Assembly (NCBI GenBank): GCA_014706385.1
Contig: JACGZH010000010.1
Location: forward strand, 1,023,501 to 1,087,500
Source of the DNA: Phaffia rhodozyma
Taxonomy: Eukaryota; Basidiomycota; Tremellomycetes; Cystofilobasidiales; Mrakiaceae
DNA: 64,000 bases
Direction of reading: 5' to 3'
Shown: in pieces, positions 1 to 13,100 of the stretch
Layout: each line of letters opens with the position of its first letter
How positions within the stretch are numbered: position 1 is the first letter of the stretch
Made by a program: the position numbers and the translations under genes
Notes under the pieces: model-generated
The model's database searches: none
The model's input: the letters and a program-made list of their open reading frames with translations, nothing else
Told to the model about the DNA's origin: nothing

Positions 1-1246
1 AGGCAACGACGGAGGACGACTTGGCTGTATGGTTTGTCAAACAAGAGTCAGCTACGAGTTCGGGTGTTTACTTTGAAAAGGAAAAGGACAGAAGACCATG
101 GACGAACAGGCAGCGACGATGGAAGACGAAGCGGCGCTGGAAGAAGCAGAGATCGACGAAGCAGCGGACGAGGCGGCCGAAGTGGCAGAGGAGGCGGCCG
201 AAGAGACAGAGGCGGCGACGGCGGCTGTGACGAAAGGACGAAAGCAAGTGAGTGTTCTGGCTAGGGAGTTGAAAGCGATCAAACGAAAGGAAAGGAAAAG
301 AAGAGAAAAACAAGACATACAAGAGACGGTACCAGAGACCGAAGAGGCGGTGGCGGCAACGGAGGAAGCAGACTGGGCGGCGGAAGAGGCCGAGCCGCAG
401 GTGGTAGCTCCGGTGGGGTTAGCGGCGACGGTAACGGCCTGGGCAAAGTTGGTGGCTCCGGTGGAGTCCTTGATGGCGACGGTGACGGAAGTGGCGGCAG
501 CGATGTCGACGATCCAGGTGTACGAGGTGGCAGAGGAGGCCGAGAGAAGGGTCTCGAGCTGATGAAAAGATGAGGAAGCGGGAGCGGGTGAATATGGGAA
601 GAATCGGTAGTACAAAATTGGATTTTGGACTTACGACAGCCGAGGTAGATCCACCCTGGTTGATGGTGAGGTAGTATGGCGCGGTTCCTCCGGTCCACGA
701 CTAAAGGAAATGGAGAAAGACAAAAAGGGGAGATGGGCGTGAGAAACAGATCGAGAAGAAGAGGAAGAGGAAAAAGAACAAGAGGTCTGATAAAGTGAAA
801 ACAAAGATTGACGCGTCCATCTGGTCTGCTCCGGTACCACCAATTTTTTGGTGGTAAATCGGACGACAAAGTGGTGGCAATCGCCGAGATGGGGAGGAAC
901 AACAAAGGAAAAAAAAAAGGATAAACAAAGACATCGAACTTACAAGGAGGGAGGGCTGGCAGAAGGTCAAACCAAAAGGAGTGTTGACTGGAGAGATGGA
1001 GGCAAGACGTTAATCGTGTGGTCAAGTTAGTTCTTGTCGTTAGCATGAACGGAGAGACGACAGAAGGATAGAAGACGGAGGAAAAAAAGAAAAAAAAAAG
1101 AGAAAAAGGTGTGATGGGGACTGCGTTTTTTTCTCCAGAAAGAAAAGAAAAAAGCAATACACGACGAGAAACTTACCAGTAAGTGCGGTCTGGGCGACGG
1201 CCGAGACGGCGGCGAGAGCGGAAACGAGAAGAGTGGAAGCGAACAT
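1..1246 (-). CDS. Kre9/Knh1-like Ser/Thr-rich secreted wall protein (3' end beyond window)
   Basis: Probable GPI-type cell-surface protein related to the Kre9/Knh1 N-terminal domain family; these proteins act in fungal wall assembly, but the exact role is unknown. The start at 1246 opens a signal peptide (MFASTLLVSALAAVSAVAQT). Six exons are visible: 1177-1246, 944-987, 635-700, 321-558, 108-224 and 1-24, all joined by GT-AG introns in frame. Together they give the family order NTP..., a C-Q-P-x-L-L step, SWTGGTAPYYLTI, and SYTWIVDIAA...VTVAIKDSTG. After about residue 130 the protein becomes a low-complexity Ser/Ala tail, as expected before a GPI site; the C terminus lies left of base 1. A paralogue with the same block order lies at 21164-22480 on the same strand. 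The gene is divergent to the wall protein at 2472. Family assignment is from motifs read by eye; the exact wall function is not shown. Confidence 0.8.
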
Positions 1247-1997
1247 TGCTTTAAAGTGAGTTGAGAAGGGAGGTGTTGGTGAGAAAGTTTTTTTTAATCT
1301 GTCAAGTGAGAGTGAGAGAAGTGGTTGAGTGAAGGAAAGAAGGAAGGAGAAAGAAAAAGGAACGGGAAGTTGAAGAAGGAAGAATCGACGAAGGGCGCGA
1401 AAGAAAAAGCAGGCGGGAGGTCGAAATTGAAAAGAGAAAAGAGAGAGAGCGAGAGAGAGAGAAAAACAAGAAGATTTCGTATTTATTCTCTTGTGGGGGA
1501 CTGGGAAGGCGCGCACAGAGGCCGGCAGGGCCGTGCACAGGAACAGGCACCATGACGCAGGAACGAAACAGGACCTAGCATGTCCCAACAGGCACACGTA
1601 CACACCTCCCACGGCCGTTGACTCTGGTCGGTTGCGCGACTTTCCGCTTGGGCACGTCGACATCGATTGGGGTGCGGCAAACTAGCCGCGCAGTCGGACG
1701 GTTCTTTTTCTCTCTCTGCTTTTTCGCCTAGACTGCCAGTTTTTACTACGCCCGCGCTCGGATCTGACGTTCACTTTTAGCCTTTCCGCAGCAGTCGGTC
1801 TGTCACCCAGGATGAGGAAAATAACCTTGTTTTTGAATAGATCGTTGTCTCTCGCCGACACGTTTGGTTCGGTTGTGGGTGTATGGTCCGGATGTTCTGC
1901 GTGTGTGTGCGTTGTCGTTTATGTATTCTTATACTTTATGCCCGTGCCCGTGTCGGTGTCTGTGCTATGTCTGGTCTTGTGCCTGTGTGTGTGTGTG

Positions 1998-2030
<33 letters not shown>

Positions 2031-2471
2031 CCTGAACTGTGGGATGTCACTCTGGGTTCTCTCTCTCTCTCCCTCGCCTCCCTCTCTCCTAGTGCTTGCG
2101 TCGCCTTGCCTCGGCTCTTTCCCTTCCCTGGCTGTTCGCTCTGTTCTCTCTGTGGCCTCTCTCTGTAGTCTCTCTGTAGTCACTTTGTAGTCTCTTTGTA
2201 GTCACTCTCTATTGCCTTTCTCTAGTCGCTCTGTCTCTTCCCTCTATTGCCTCTGTTGCCTTCGCTTCCCTCCCTCTTTCCTCCCCTCCTGCTCTCGTGC
2301 CTCTCTCTCTCTGAGGTGTCTGTCTTCCCCCCCCCCAAAGCTGGGTGACTAACCGGCTCTTTCCCTTCCCCCCCCCCCCCCCCTCCTTCCATCTTGCTTG
2401 CCTTGCTTCTTCCTCATCACTCTGCTTCCCCCCCCTTGTTTCTCTGCTTCCCCTCCCACTTCACACCACCC
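1247..2471. other. Divergent intergenic region between two surface-protein genes
   Basis: No gene seen. The left half is purine-rich (untranslated leader of the minus-strand gene), the right half is strongly pyrimidine-rich (CT- and C-tracts up to the plus-strand start), and a TG microsatellite lies between them. It probably carries both promoters. Confidence 0.6.
1984..2029. repeat. (TG)n microsatellite
   Basis: Two nearly continuous runs of TG dinucleotides separated by one CC interruption, in the shared promoter region. Confidence 0.9.
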
Positions 2472-4792
2472 ATGCGGCCTTGCTACTCGGTCCTCACTCC
2501 CCTTGTCCTCCCTCTCCTCCCTCTCCTCTCACTTTTACTCCCCCTCCTCCCATCCGCTCTCGCCCGTCCGATCGAGTTTGACGGACCAGAGTTCAAACCA
2601 GGTGGCCGCCTGGTCGACCTGCTCAACATCCAGGTCAACGTGTGGAAGCGACAAGACCCAACAAACCAGACGATCTCTTCCAGTGAGTTTACCGTTTGTT
2701 TGTTTGTTTGTTTGTTTGTTTGTTTGTTTGTTCTCTCTTGGTCTTTCTTGTTCTTTCTCACCTTCTCCTTGCGTTTCTTCTTGCGCTTCTTCTTGCGCTT
2801 CTTCTTGCGCTTCTTCTTGCGCTTCTTCTTGCGCTTCTTCTTGCGCTTCTTCTTGCGCTTCTTCTTGCGCTTCTTCTTGCGCTTCTTCTTGCGCTTCTTC
2901 TTGCGCTTCTTCTTGCGCTTCTTCTTGCGCTTCTTCCCCATTCCCCTCCGTTCCCCTCCCGACCCAGCCTCCAGCCAAACAGTCATAGTCTCCTCCTCAA
3001 TCCCCGCAACCTCGACCGACACACTCTCTGTCCTACCGGTCACCACAACCTTCCAGTCTTCCTCCGCCATCACCTCTGTCGACTCTTCTTCTTCCTCTAC
3101 GCCCGAGTCAACCCCGATATCCACCTCAATCTCAGCCTCAACCTCGACCACAATCGCTGATACAACCACCCTCACAGTTGAACCCTCTTCGGCGTCTTTG
3201 GCATCATCGGCCACCTCTACTCTAGCCCCAGTGTCTTCCTCACCCTCACCCTCGCCCACGACCTCCTTGGCAATCTCACCTACGTCCTCTGCGCCGCCGC
3301 AATCTACCATAACCCCATCTAGCACATCGGCTTCTCTCGATACCTCCGTATCTCTCACTTCCTCCCCCTCCTCCTCCTCGTCCCCTTCCCCTTCCTCCTC
3401 CGGCTCCACATCTGCGCTCGTATCGTCTTCTTCTTCCTCTTCCTCCCCCTCCCCCTCAGCCACAGTCGAATCAACCGTAGCCGTCTCGTCAACGCCGTAA
3501 GTCAAAGACCCATCGCTCTCTTGACCAGAACGAGATTGTCTTCATGTGTCGTCTCTGCCGTCATTGGACTCATGGTCACACCTCGTTTCGTCCTTCTCTT
3601 CCTCTCTCTTCCTCTCAACCATCCTTCTTCCTGCAATCTCGTTGCCAGAATCCCGTCTGACTCTACTGTTCCCTCCTCCTCGTCCTCGACTGCATCGGTG
3701 TCCCCGACGTCTTCCGCGCTCTCTTCACCTACCACCGAATCTTCGGTAACGTCCGTCCCGACAACGATCATCTCCTCGATCGGATCATTGTCCTCGACCA
3801 TCGTCATCGTCCTCACTCCCTCGGCCTCCTCGTAAGTACACCGTTCACCGTTTTCTCCCTACTCTTGACCTTCCCTTCCTTCCCCCCCCCTCTCCATGAC
3901 CCTCAAAAGTTGTTCCGCGTCTCTGAGGAAAGAAAGAGCTCGAAAGACTCATGACAACCTTGTTACTGTGTTGCTTTTTGTCTGGGGTGGGGGCGAGGAC
4001 CGGTTGACTCGATAGTTCTCCTTCTGACGGCCTGTCTTCTACCTCTACACTCTTCTCTTCTCCTTCGTCAACATTGACCACACCCTCTCCGACGGTGTCG
4101 CTGTCGCCGTCGCCGTCTCTGTCTTTATCTCCCTCTACGACCCTCTCTACGACGATATCGGCCTCTACATCCGTCTCGGTGTCTGCTCTCTCCCCAACGT
4201 CTACCTCTGCTTCTTCTCCTGTAACGGCATCTATCTCTCCTTCCTCAACATTGTCGGCATCATCTGTCGCTGGGTCTTTCACCGGATCCCTATCAACCAC
4301 ATCATCTGCCTCTGTCTCTGGCACGGCTCTTCTCACCGTTTCTGGCGCCAACTCCGGCTCTGTGACGATCACGGTCCCTACCACCACTGCCTCCGCTATC
4401 CCCCTCTCTGCTTCCGTCTCAACCTCTACTCCCGCTTCTACGCCTGCTTCTACTTCAACTCTTACCTCTATCTCTAACTCCGGCTCTATCTCTACTTCTA
4501 TCTCTGGCTCCATCTCTGCTCTCATCTCTTTGTCCGTGATCCAACCCTCGGCTGTGGCCTCGCCCATCCTGACATCCTCCGGTTCTGTTGGACCTGACTC
4601 GTCCGGGATCTCGACGTCGGATGTGTCTACCAGGTCTAGCACATCGTCTTTGATCACCTCGGCCATTGTGACATCTGTTTCCGCTTCCGGTTCTCTTATG
4701 TCAGTCTCTCTTGCTCTTATCATTCCGTTCCGTACGACCATCTTGGAAAGTTCTCCAGTTTTTGACAACCAAATTGAGGGGTCTTTCTTTTT

Positions 4793-4829
<37 letters not shown>

Positions 4830-5899
4830 CTTTTCCTCTCTCCTCTCAGACCGTCAACAATTGTGCCCAGCGCGACGCCTACCACCGTTCCTTCCTCGGT
4901 TGCTATCACCGTCGCCACCGCTACAGCTACCGCCACCGCCACCGCCACCGCTATTGCGACTGCAACTGCAGCTGCGACCAGTCTGCCACAGACAGTGTCG
5001 ACTACTGTTTCTTCCTCGACCAACGCCGCCGGCTCGGTCATACCCGTCACCAAGGTCGTAGTCGTCACCGTAACGCCTGATCCTCAACAGACCAACTCTG
5101 TCATACCGTTCACGACAACACTAACGGGCGGCGCGACAGGCTTAAAGGTTGTGACGATAACCAAATACTTCACTTCCAATGGGTTTGTCCCTTCATGTTC
5201 TCTCTCTCTCTCTCACTGCCTATCCGAAACAGTTGCTAACGTTCTCTTCCTTCACAACGTTGTCTTTTTCATCCCAAATCTGATCCAAACAGAGCGACAT
5301 ACACATCCATTCCCATAGCGGTGGAAACAATAACAGTACCCATCGGAGGCATTGCCACCAGTACACAATCCACTGACGCAGTTCAGCGTTCGTCTCTCTT
5401 CTGTTTCTTTATCTCCCGATCGCGCAAGAGAAGACTGACATCAATGATTGGATCATTCTTTTCTTCTCCTCCTCTTATCAAGCCGTCATCGTCACAATTT
5501 ATATCGACCCTACGGATTCTAACCAGGCTACGACAGGGATCATGACACAGGATGTGACGTACACCGAGACTTATATGTCTACCGGAGACGGATCCGTCGG
5601 GGTCGTCGTTCAGGTTTGTATTTCCTACCCCCTTTTCTTTTCCACTGTCTTCAAACAATGAAGGTAGAAAAGAAGGCCTCGGAATTGAATTCGGTTCTCC
5701 TCTCTTCCCAATTTTGGACTTCTCACCTCAGACATTGACTTCACCAGTCATCGTCACACGTACCAGCCAAGCTACCGACACCCCCGCCCTCCAAAATCAC
5801 GGAGTCCGGTCGATCGGCTCGACAAGCGACATCCACAAACTCGTAGGATGGGCAGTCGGGCTTTCAGCCGGCTTCCTTGGCTTCGGATTCTTTCTATAA
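2472..5899 (+). CDS. Large Ser/Thr-rich GPI-type cell-surface protein
   Basis: Probable wall mannoprotein or adhesin-like surface protein; no named family recognised. The start at 2472 opens a long hydrophobic signal peptide (about 30 residues, Leu/Pro-rich, ending near SALA). Then comes a short mature N terminus with an N-glycosylation site (NQT), hundreds of Ser/Thr/Pro-rich residues, an Ala/Thr repeat (ATATATAT, near 4915-4960), and a more ordered C-terminal part. The protein ends in a hydrophobic tail (LVGWAVGLSAGFLGFGFFL) that fits a GPI signal or membrane anchor. Exons read by eye: 2472-2682, 2968-3496, 3649-3831, about 4017-4699, 4850-5180, then exons near 5294-5387, 5484-5612 and 5731-5899. 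The joint between 3831 and 4017 does not keep frame with the obvious splice sites. Introns 2683-2967 and 4700-4849 are both multiples of three without stops, so they could be retained. Confidence 0.7.
2693..2936. repeat. (GTTT)n microsatellite plus 12-bp minisatellite in intron 1
   Basis: Positions 2693-2731 are GTTT repeats. Positions about 2771-2936 hold roughly 13 copies of the 12-mer CTTCTTCTTGCG. Both lie inside the first intron of the surface-protein gene. Because 12 is a multiple of 3 the forward frame stays open across it. Confidence 0.9.
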
Positions 5900-7186
5900 G
5901 GACATCTTTTAAGGAGAAAGAAACGATGGACTTTCGCTAAGTTTTTTTTTCTTCCCATGACTCTTTCTTTGCTGTTTCTCCTTTTTTTCTTTCTTTCTTT
6001 TGTCTATGGTCTGGACCTTTTCGCCCGTATGTTGAACTTTGTTCTATTCGTCTATGTTCTTGATCGTCCATCTTGTCTGTTTACTTTGATTGTCTTCGTC
6101 GTATTCTTCCTCCCCCCCCTCTTTCTTTTAAAAACTTTTTTCTTCTTCAAAATCCAAAAGCGAAACTTGAAAAGTGAAAAATCAACGTTCCGTTTCCATC
6201 GGTTGGAACGAAGTAGCTTGTCATTCTTTCGTCTTCATGTGTTCATCTTCCGTACTTTGCAGGCCTCCTCGTTCTTCCTATTTTGCTCATACATGCATCA
6301 CACAAACATGCATATACATACATACATACATACGTACTTTACATACCTACATAAATAAATATATACACAAACACAATATATACAATACATACGATACATA
6401 CGATACATACATATATACGTACACACGCACGCACGAAACCTCACCTCTCATCCCTCGTTGTCCGTTCCGTTCCATCGCATCGCATCATGTTCCGTTACAC
6501 CATCTCGCACCGCTCGTTCACTTCACGTTCCTTCAACGCTTTCCATGTCTTTCACGTTCTTTCAACGCACGGTCTTTTCCTTTCTTCTAGATTGTCTGCC
6601 CATGTCTTTTTTTCTCTTTTCGTCTCGTCTCGAGGCCTTCCCGGCGGCGGCGCTTGCTACTTCTTCAACCTGATCGGTTGCTGATGCTGATGATGATGCT
6701 GACGGTGCTGACCATCAACGCAAGACATACGCTGTATACATCGATCTCTTGTCGCCTCACCCACAGATCCGTTCCAAGAATCGAGTCACAGATAAATACA
6801 TCCAGATCATAAGTCCTTATCTCCTTTCTTTTCCTTTCTTCTTCTTCCTCCTTACATCAGAATGATAAGACGACAGATTCAAAAAAAGAAAAGAAAGAAA
6901 AAGGAAATAAAATAAAATGGGGGGTGGAAGGAAGTAGCTAGATAGGTGGTGGTGGATGGTGGTATGGAACGAGATGTTAAATGGGTATAAGAGCATAACA
7001 AGGAAGGGTGATACAACGGTCTGAGACAAGACGAGATGGTGGGAAGCACCCGACGGATGTTCGTTTGTCCATGAGAAACAAGGTGAAAAGACGGTAAGGA
7101 AAACGAAAGGAGCAGAAACAGAGACAAGAACGAAGAAAGACTTTCTTCTTCTTCTCTTCGCGAGAGGAGATTGGATCAACATCATA
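5900..7186. other. Convergent intergenic region with CATA microsatellites
   Basis: Lies between the ends of two converging genes. It is T-rich and low complexity; tetranucleotide CATA-type repeats cover about 6296-6420. No coding or RNA gene was recognised. Confidence 0.6.
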
Positions 7187-10100
7187 CTAAAACACCACGG
7201 GATATACTCTCTCTATCGGTCGAACCGCCAGACCGGAACCAGAACCGAGCAGAGAGAATCTATCTGGACAGACCTGGTTGGATAAAGATCGAACGTCAAG
7301 CCGGTCAACCTATCGTCTCCACAATCGATTCAAGCGCCAGACGAGACATACCAAGAAGTAAGATTCCATTCTGTTTCGACACGAACCGTTGTCGTCAGTT
7401 TGGTCATAGTTGCCTTGGTTGTAGAACATATGAGCCTAAACTTACGCATGTTCTTGAAGAAAACAAGGCACACATGTACACGATGTCAGCGTCGCGCTCG
7501 AAATAGAAAAGAGAAAACACGGGCCGACTAACCAAATCGAGCTCGATACTGATCAGGAGGAATCTATCGAACATGGGTTCATAGAATCCAGAGAGCAGAG
7601 CGCTGATCAGATCAGGAGGATAGTACGAGTCATCAAACCAGATAACCTTTGAGACGTACAACAGTGATATCAGATCCATCCTTCCTCGTGAGTTGTTTCC
7701 CTTTACTCTCCAATGCCTTGAACAGAGTGAAGGCACCTAACAAGAGTATATGCATCAACAGAAGAAGACATCGCCGGAAATAACCTTCCAATCATCTATA
7801 TACTAGGGACCGGGAAAGGAGAACGGCTCACCTATGGCGTCGACAACTCCTACAGCCAGCTCTTTACGAATTTCATCGATCTACAGCAGAAGAGGACGGT
7901 AACAAATTCGGACTTTAGTTCCGAACCCAAAGCACGGAAGAAGCACGGTACGTACGCCGACCAGAAGCGAATAGTCCATTACAAAGTTCGTTGACTGAAC
8001 GAAAGACCAAGACAAAACGGGAATATAAGTCTATGTGCAACCGTCCGCTCGCACCAACAAAGCATGACGTACAAGAAACTTGGTATCGTTCAAGATAGCG
8101 TCATGAAGTATGCTCTTCCCGTACGGATGAATCAAGAGAGGTACAGCTTTAAGACCTATCAATAAACAAGCAATTTCTGCCATCAATAATCGATTGAACC
8201 CTCAGAAAGTCAAAGGAACGATCTCCAAACCTTCAACCCAATCCATATCGTGTCCAAGGGTCAATTGAGAATTTCCATCCAACACATTCTTGAATCGACG
8301 GCCTTCGATGCCCTTGAGGTCAAACGTTTTGGATATAGTTTGATCGTAGAACAAGTTTTCCATCACGAGAAGGTCAAGCTTGCGCGTCTGGTTGGTATCA
8401 AGATCGTGTACTAATGGGTAAAGTAATTTAGTACAAGATATTCTTAGGTCTGATCATGACAACAAAATGAACGAACCCTTGCAGGTATAGAATCTAGTGA
8501 GATACGTGGGAGTACGGTCAGTCGAGCCAAGTCATCCCGTGAACTGAGAGATTGAATACAGCCTACCCAACAATTTTGGCTAACGAGGTTGGCTTGGCCG
8601 AGCCGCTACTGAGAATAAAGTCAAAATATGCCGGTGCGATATCAAGAAGACCTTGCTGGAAAGAGTAACGAAATATCAGCATATGTCGCCAGGCGCTGAG
8701 CAGAGTGAGAAGCTCACAATATCACTGATGTTCCATTTGGAGACCAGTTCTTTTACGACAAACTTATCATCCGTCGTTTTGAAGAACGCGGCTTTACCTA
8801 AAAGTAGAGAATTAGCGTCGACGTCGACAAGACAGGCAGTCACAACAAAAAGGATCCTATCAGAACGTGAATTACCAACTTTTTCCTCCTTGGGCATCCC
8901 ATAGATTCGTGTTCTCTAACGACTCAATTATTGAGACATCTATCCCAAGTCTACGTCTTAATGTCTCGAACGCAGCAGCATAGTAGATGATACAGGTGAT
9001 CTCCCGCCTTTTGTTTGTTCCACTTCCTATGGTGGTGGTTAGATGTACATGCGGTTTCGATTCGATGGGGAAAACCGGGAGTTGAGCTTCGGATCCAAGA
9101 AGATTATGCATCGAGGGCGTCCGGGAAGAACTCAGATTCTTCATCGAAGGCTTCCGACGGGTGTTATTTGGACCATATTGTAGAATAGCAGATACTGAAT
9201 CACCCAATGCAGAGGTTAAAGAGGACGTCCAGCCTTCACCTTTATACCCGAACGTTGCCGAAAGAGGAGGTGTAGGAAGCGGTGTCGAGTTAGCCGATTG
9301 AGAGAAATTACGTCGGTTGAGGTTGATGCTGAGAGTTAGAGGGGTCTCTTCAGGAATGACTGACGATCCATTTGGGGTATGGGAAACCTCCGAAAACCGC
9401 TTTGGCAAAAAATGATGAGAAGCGGGAGAGACAGGAACAGATAAGCTAGGGGTGACACTGCCAGAGTCTAGAGATGAAGCTGAAGTGGATTGAGAAATAG
9501 AGGTTGGTATTGATGACCCTTTGTCTTCCAGCAGACGATGCAGCTTCTGCACGTCTAATAAGACTTCATCCGGATTCTTCTCATCGCTCTTCACCGAACT
9601 ACTCAAAGGTCCTCTAGAGGTCAGACACATCCGTCCTTCCGCTTCCTCAAACGAGATTGTCGGATCATTCCCAGATTTCTGTGTACCAAACGCGTGGCTG
9701 GATCTTCCATCTTGTGGGGTGGAACTGAAAGCCGAGGGGACAGAGAGGAGCGAATCACTACGTTTCCGCCTGAGGCTGAATAGGGCCGCAGAAAAGTCTT
9801 TAGCGTGGTCGGCACGAGTAAGGTTGGCCGTACAGTGAGGGGGAGCAAAGCATGAATTGGGCAAGACATGGTCCGTCTTCATTTCAGATGGAGATATTGA
9901 AAATTCGCTGCTTGTAATCATGGACGCGCGTGGAGCACTGATCTCTAGAGATGGTCCGATACTGATGGACTGGGATTTCGATAGCTCCTCTAAATACTTT
10001 GTGGACGACAGAGCATGAGCTATAAGACTTGCAGGTTGGTCTTTCGGGTAAGATGAATCAAACCAAGAAGAAAGGGAATGTTAGATGAAAAAAAGAATTC

Positions 10101-13100
10101 CATGCATACATGTTGAAGATCTGACAAACCTTCTTTGTAAAGTACGGAGCTCCCTGGAAGAGCATGAGCATCCTTGTCGAGGAAATATTTTGGAGATCGT
10201 AGAGTCAAATCCATGGGCGGCAGGTTTCCTAAATCGAAGCCCGACCCATCTGTTTCCTCCCACGCAGTCAACTTTTGCGCTGCCGACCTAGACTTTTGCA
10301 TGAATGTTCGACGGACATCATTTAACCCTCCAGATTTCAAGCTGGACTCATGAATAGAGACCAATAGGCTATCTTTTTCAGTACAGATGTCCATGAGCAG
10401 CTTGTGAAGTTTGGAGTAATGATGTGCAGGATCATCGACCACATCAAGAACTTGCGAGGTCTGAGTTCTATTCTTCATGACAAATGACAACCGCTCTTTC
10501 TGTATAAGAACAACGAACGCAAAATGAGATGATGGGATAACTTGATTGCCTAATCCCCTAGGGAAAGACTTAGACGTACCAGCATATCGATTCGTTCTTC
10601 CAGAATCTCATAAAATCCCTCGACCTCCCGTTTGACTAATCTTTTTCTCTTCAAGCGAGCTCTCTTTCTTTCCGTGTCCTCGCTACTTCCTGGTGATCCA
10701 TCCCTTCTGGTGTTAGCCTTGACGGTCTTGGATTTAGGAACAAGCTTGCTCAAGCTTGTCTCGTAGACGTTCAAAGAGGACAGCGATATTGTAATCAGTA
10801 CATTCTGATGTTTGAACTGTCGCAAAAGATTCGGAGAGGACTTTTGCCCGACGTTCGAAAAGGCTGATGACATCTCGGGTACCGGAGGGACTATATGAGA
10901 ACATATAGGCATCGTTGGTTGTAGGACACGGTCACTATAGACAAGTATCTCGAGGTACTTTCCGAATGGGACATGTCTGAGTCCAAGTACAATAGGACTT
11001 CAGTACAATCCCACATTGTCATTGACGTAACTCTGGTCGATAAAAAGAAGCAGGACTTACAAAGCAGCATAGCTCAACCGATGGTCTTCACTTTTCTTAC
11101 CACACATTCGACATTCAACCCAGCACAATACATCGTTCCCTTCCACGTGTTCTCTCCGGATAGCACACCTGCTTTCTATCTTGACACCTCCATGGATCCA
11201 GACCTTTACATGATCAATCTCAGGTTTACCGCAACCAGCTCCATCACAATTCTGACCTTTGCTCGCTCGATCCGACGTTGCTCGAATAAAGCCACCCAGA
11301 GAAGGGTGATTACCGAGAACAGGGCTGGTAGTGGCTGAATATGGGAGGTGGATGAGAGACGGGGGCTTGCACTCAGGCTGGTCAGATGTTGTAGAGGATA
11401 GGGTAGGAGTCAAGGGATCTGTGGGCTGTCTATTGCTGTAGGTCGAAATGTTGGGAGCCGCACGCAGACCTACAGCATACAAAACCACGATGGTTTCTAA
11501 ACAAGTTTTGAGAAATGCGTCAGACAGCGGTAGAACGAACCTCACAGCTAAGAGATAACATGAACTTACGCTGTTTCCAGAACCCATCAGGTCCAAAATC
11601 TCCATTATTTTCCGAGCAGTCAGTCAAGTTGATCCCACTGAAAGCACTCAGCCCACTTCGTGCTTCCGCTGAAAGTCTAAGGCCCTCGGGCGCTTTCTCT
11701 CCCCATCGGTTATTATATGTACTGTTATTATGGTTTGTTTTGTCAGAGCTTGTGCTCTTGAGAATAGACGCGCTGGGCTTATCCGAATCGTCCGACTCTT
11801 CGAATAGAGAAGACTCGACCTTAGGCGGGTTGGTTTTGAGTAGTTGATTTTCGGTTTCTACAACGTGAAACGTATGCTCAGATGGATGTCAAATGCTCAA
11901 GGGAAGAAGCGTGATAAAGTAATGACAAACCTTGAAGATGGAGAAAAATAGGAGGGACAGGAAAAGGACCGACAGCCGGAGAGGTAGAAAAGACCGTCGT
12001 TCTGAACAGATCAGCAAGCCTTGTATATTTTAGTTGTACCTTCTTTTCTTTTTCCTTTGCTGAGTTCGACTCTTCAACCTGGGCTTTTTGGTCATCCTTG
12101 GTAGATTCGAGAGTATTACCCCTAGAAGACGGAGCAGTCGGTTCGCTCTCCACTCTGGTCAAGGCCGTATCTGAGTCTTGTATATCTCGAACCAGTGGGC
12201 TCTGTGCTCGTTGACCGACAATAGCTTCCCAGAATCCTCCTAGCAAGTTGTTCTTCTGTCTGCCCCGTTTCCGTGCGAAAAAAGTCCCCCATGTCCGGCG
12301 TCCTAGAGCATTGCAATCTTCTTTCTCTCTAATCAGTGCTCTGGAAGACGGAAGGCCGTCGATAGATCTACTTCTAGATAACGCCTCGTTGGAAGTCAAC
12401 GTGTATCGCTCGTACGGCATTGGCATTGGGAGAGGAGGGTCGAGGATATAACCATGTGATTTGAGAAGCGGGATCTCTAGGGAGTTCATAGAATGCGTGT
12501 AGATCTGTTTCGCGAATGGGGCATCAGCAATTGAGTGTCAAATAGTGATCTACCGACGAGAGATAACCTCTGTGCAGAGAGAGCTCACAGCTACCCGAAG
12601 TGTTTCCTCTAGGAAAGACCGAAACTTTTGGTTCTTGAGCTCTGTAGCTTGAATAGGATTTCGGACGACCAAAGATCCTCCCAATAGGTGATAATCCTCT
12701 GGTGACGACGAAGAAAAACAATGGGCTGTTGAAGACCATGACAATTTATGAGGGTCAGCATCATCTAGAAACCAGTACACTCATTCTTCAATATCTGCAC
12801 AAAGGCAAAACGAAACAGGGACCTCCTCATTTGCGCTCTGGTTTGACTAGGAACAAGTATGAAAGGCAAGATAGAAGAAAAACTCACGATTCACGCCTGA
12901 TGAACAGAATAAAATCTTTCCTTTCATTTCTTCTATTTCAGCATCATCTACCCTTAGATTATCGGACGAAACGATCGGTCTTGGTTCATCATTAGCTGCC
13001 GCCGGTTGTGGTCTTCTTCCGTCTCCTGACCCGATCACCCATTCTTCAGAGACCCAACGAATCTCACCTGGCCCATCATCAGGCTCAACGCATGCTCTAT

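Noticed and set aside
98..562. Plus-strand acidic Ala/Glu-rich open frame
   Set aside because: It is antisense to the Ser/Ala-rich exons of the Kre9-like gene, which has a full set of splice sites.
2483..3505. Long minus-strand open frame, acidic then Lys/Arg-repeat
   Set aside because: It is the mirror of the Ser/Thr-rich plus-strand gene and its minisatellite; no splice or start support.
3845..5068. 407-codon minus-strand open frame
   Set aside because: Composition shadow of the same Ser/Thr-rich coding region; the Lys run is the intron's T tract read backwards.
7404..7736. Apparent frameshift in the lipid kinase C terminus
   Set aside because: Resolved: using the acceptor before 7563 and three tiny exons gives an intact conserved ending, so no frameshift is needed.
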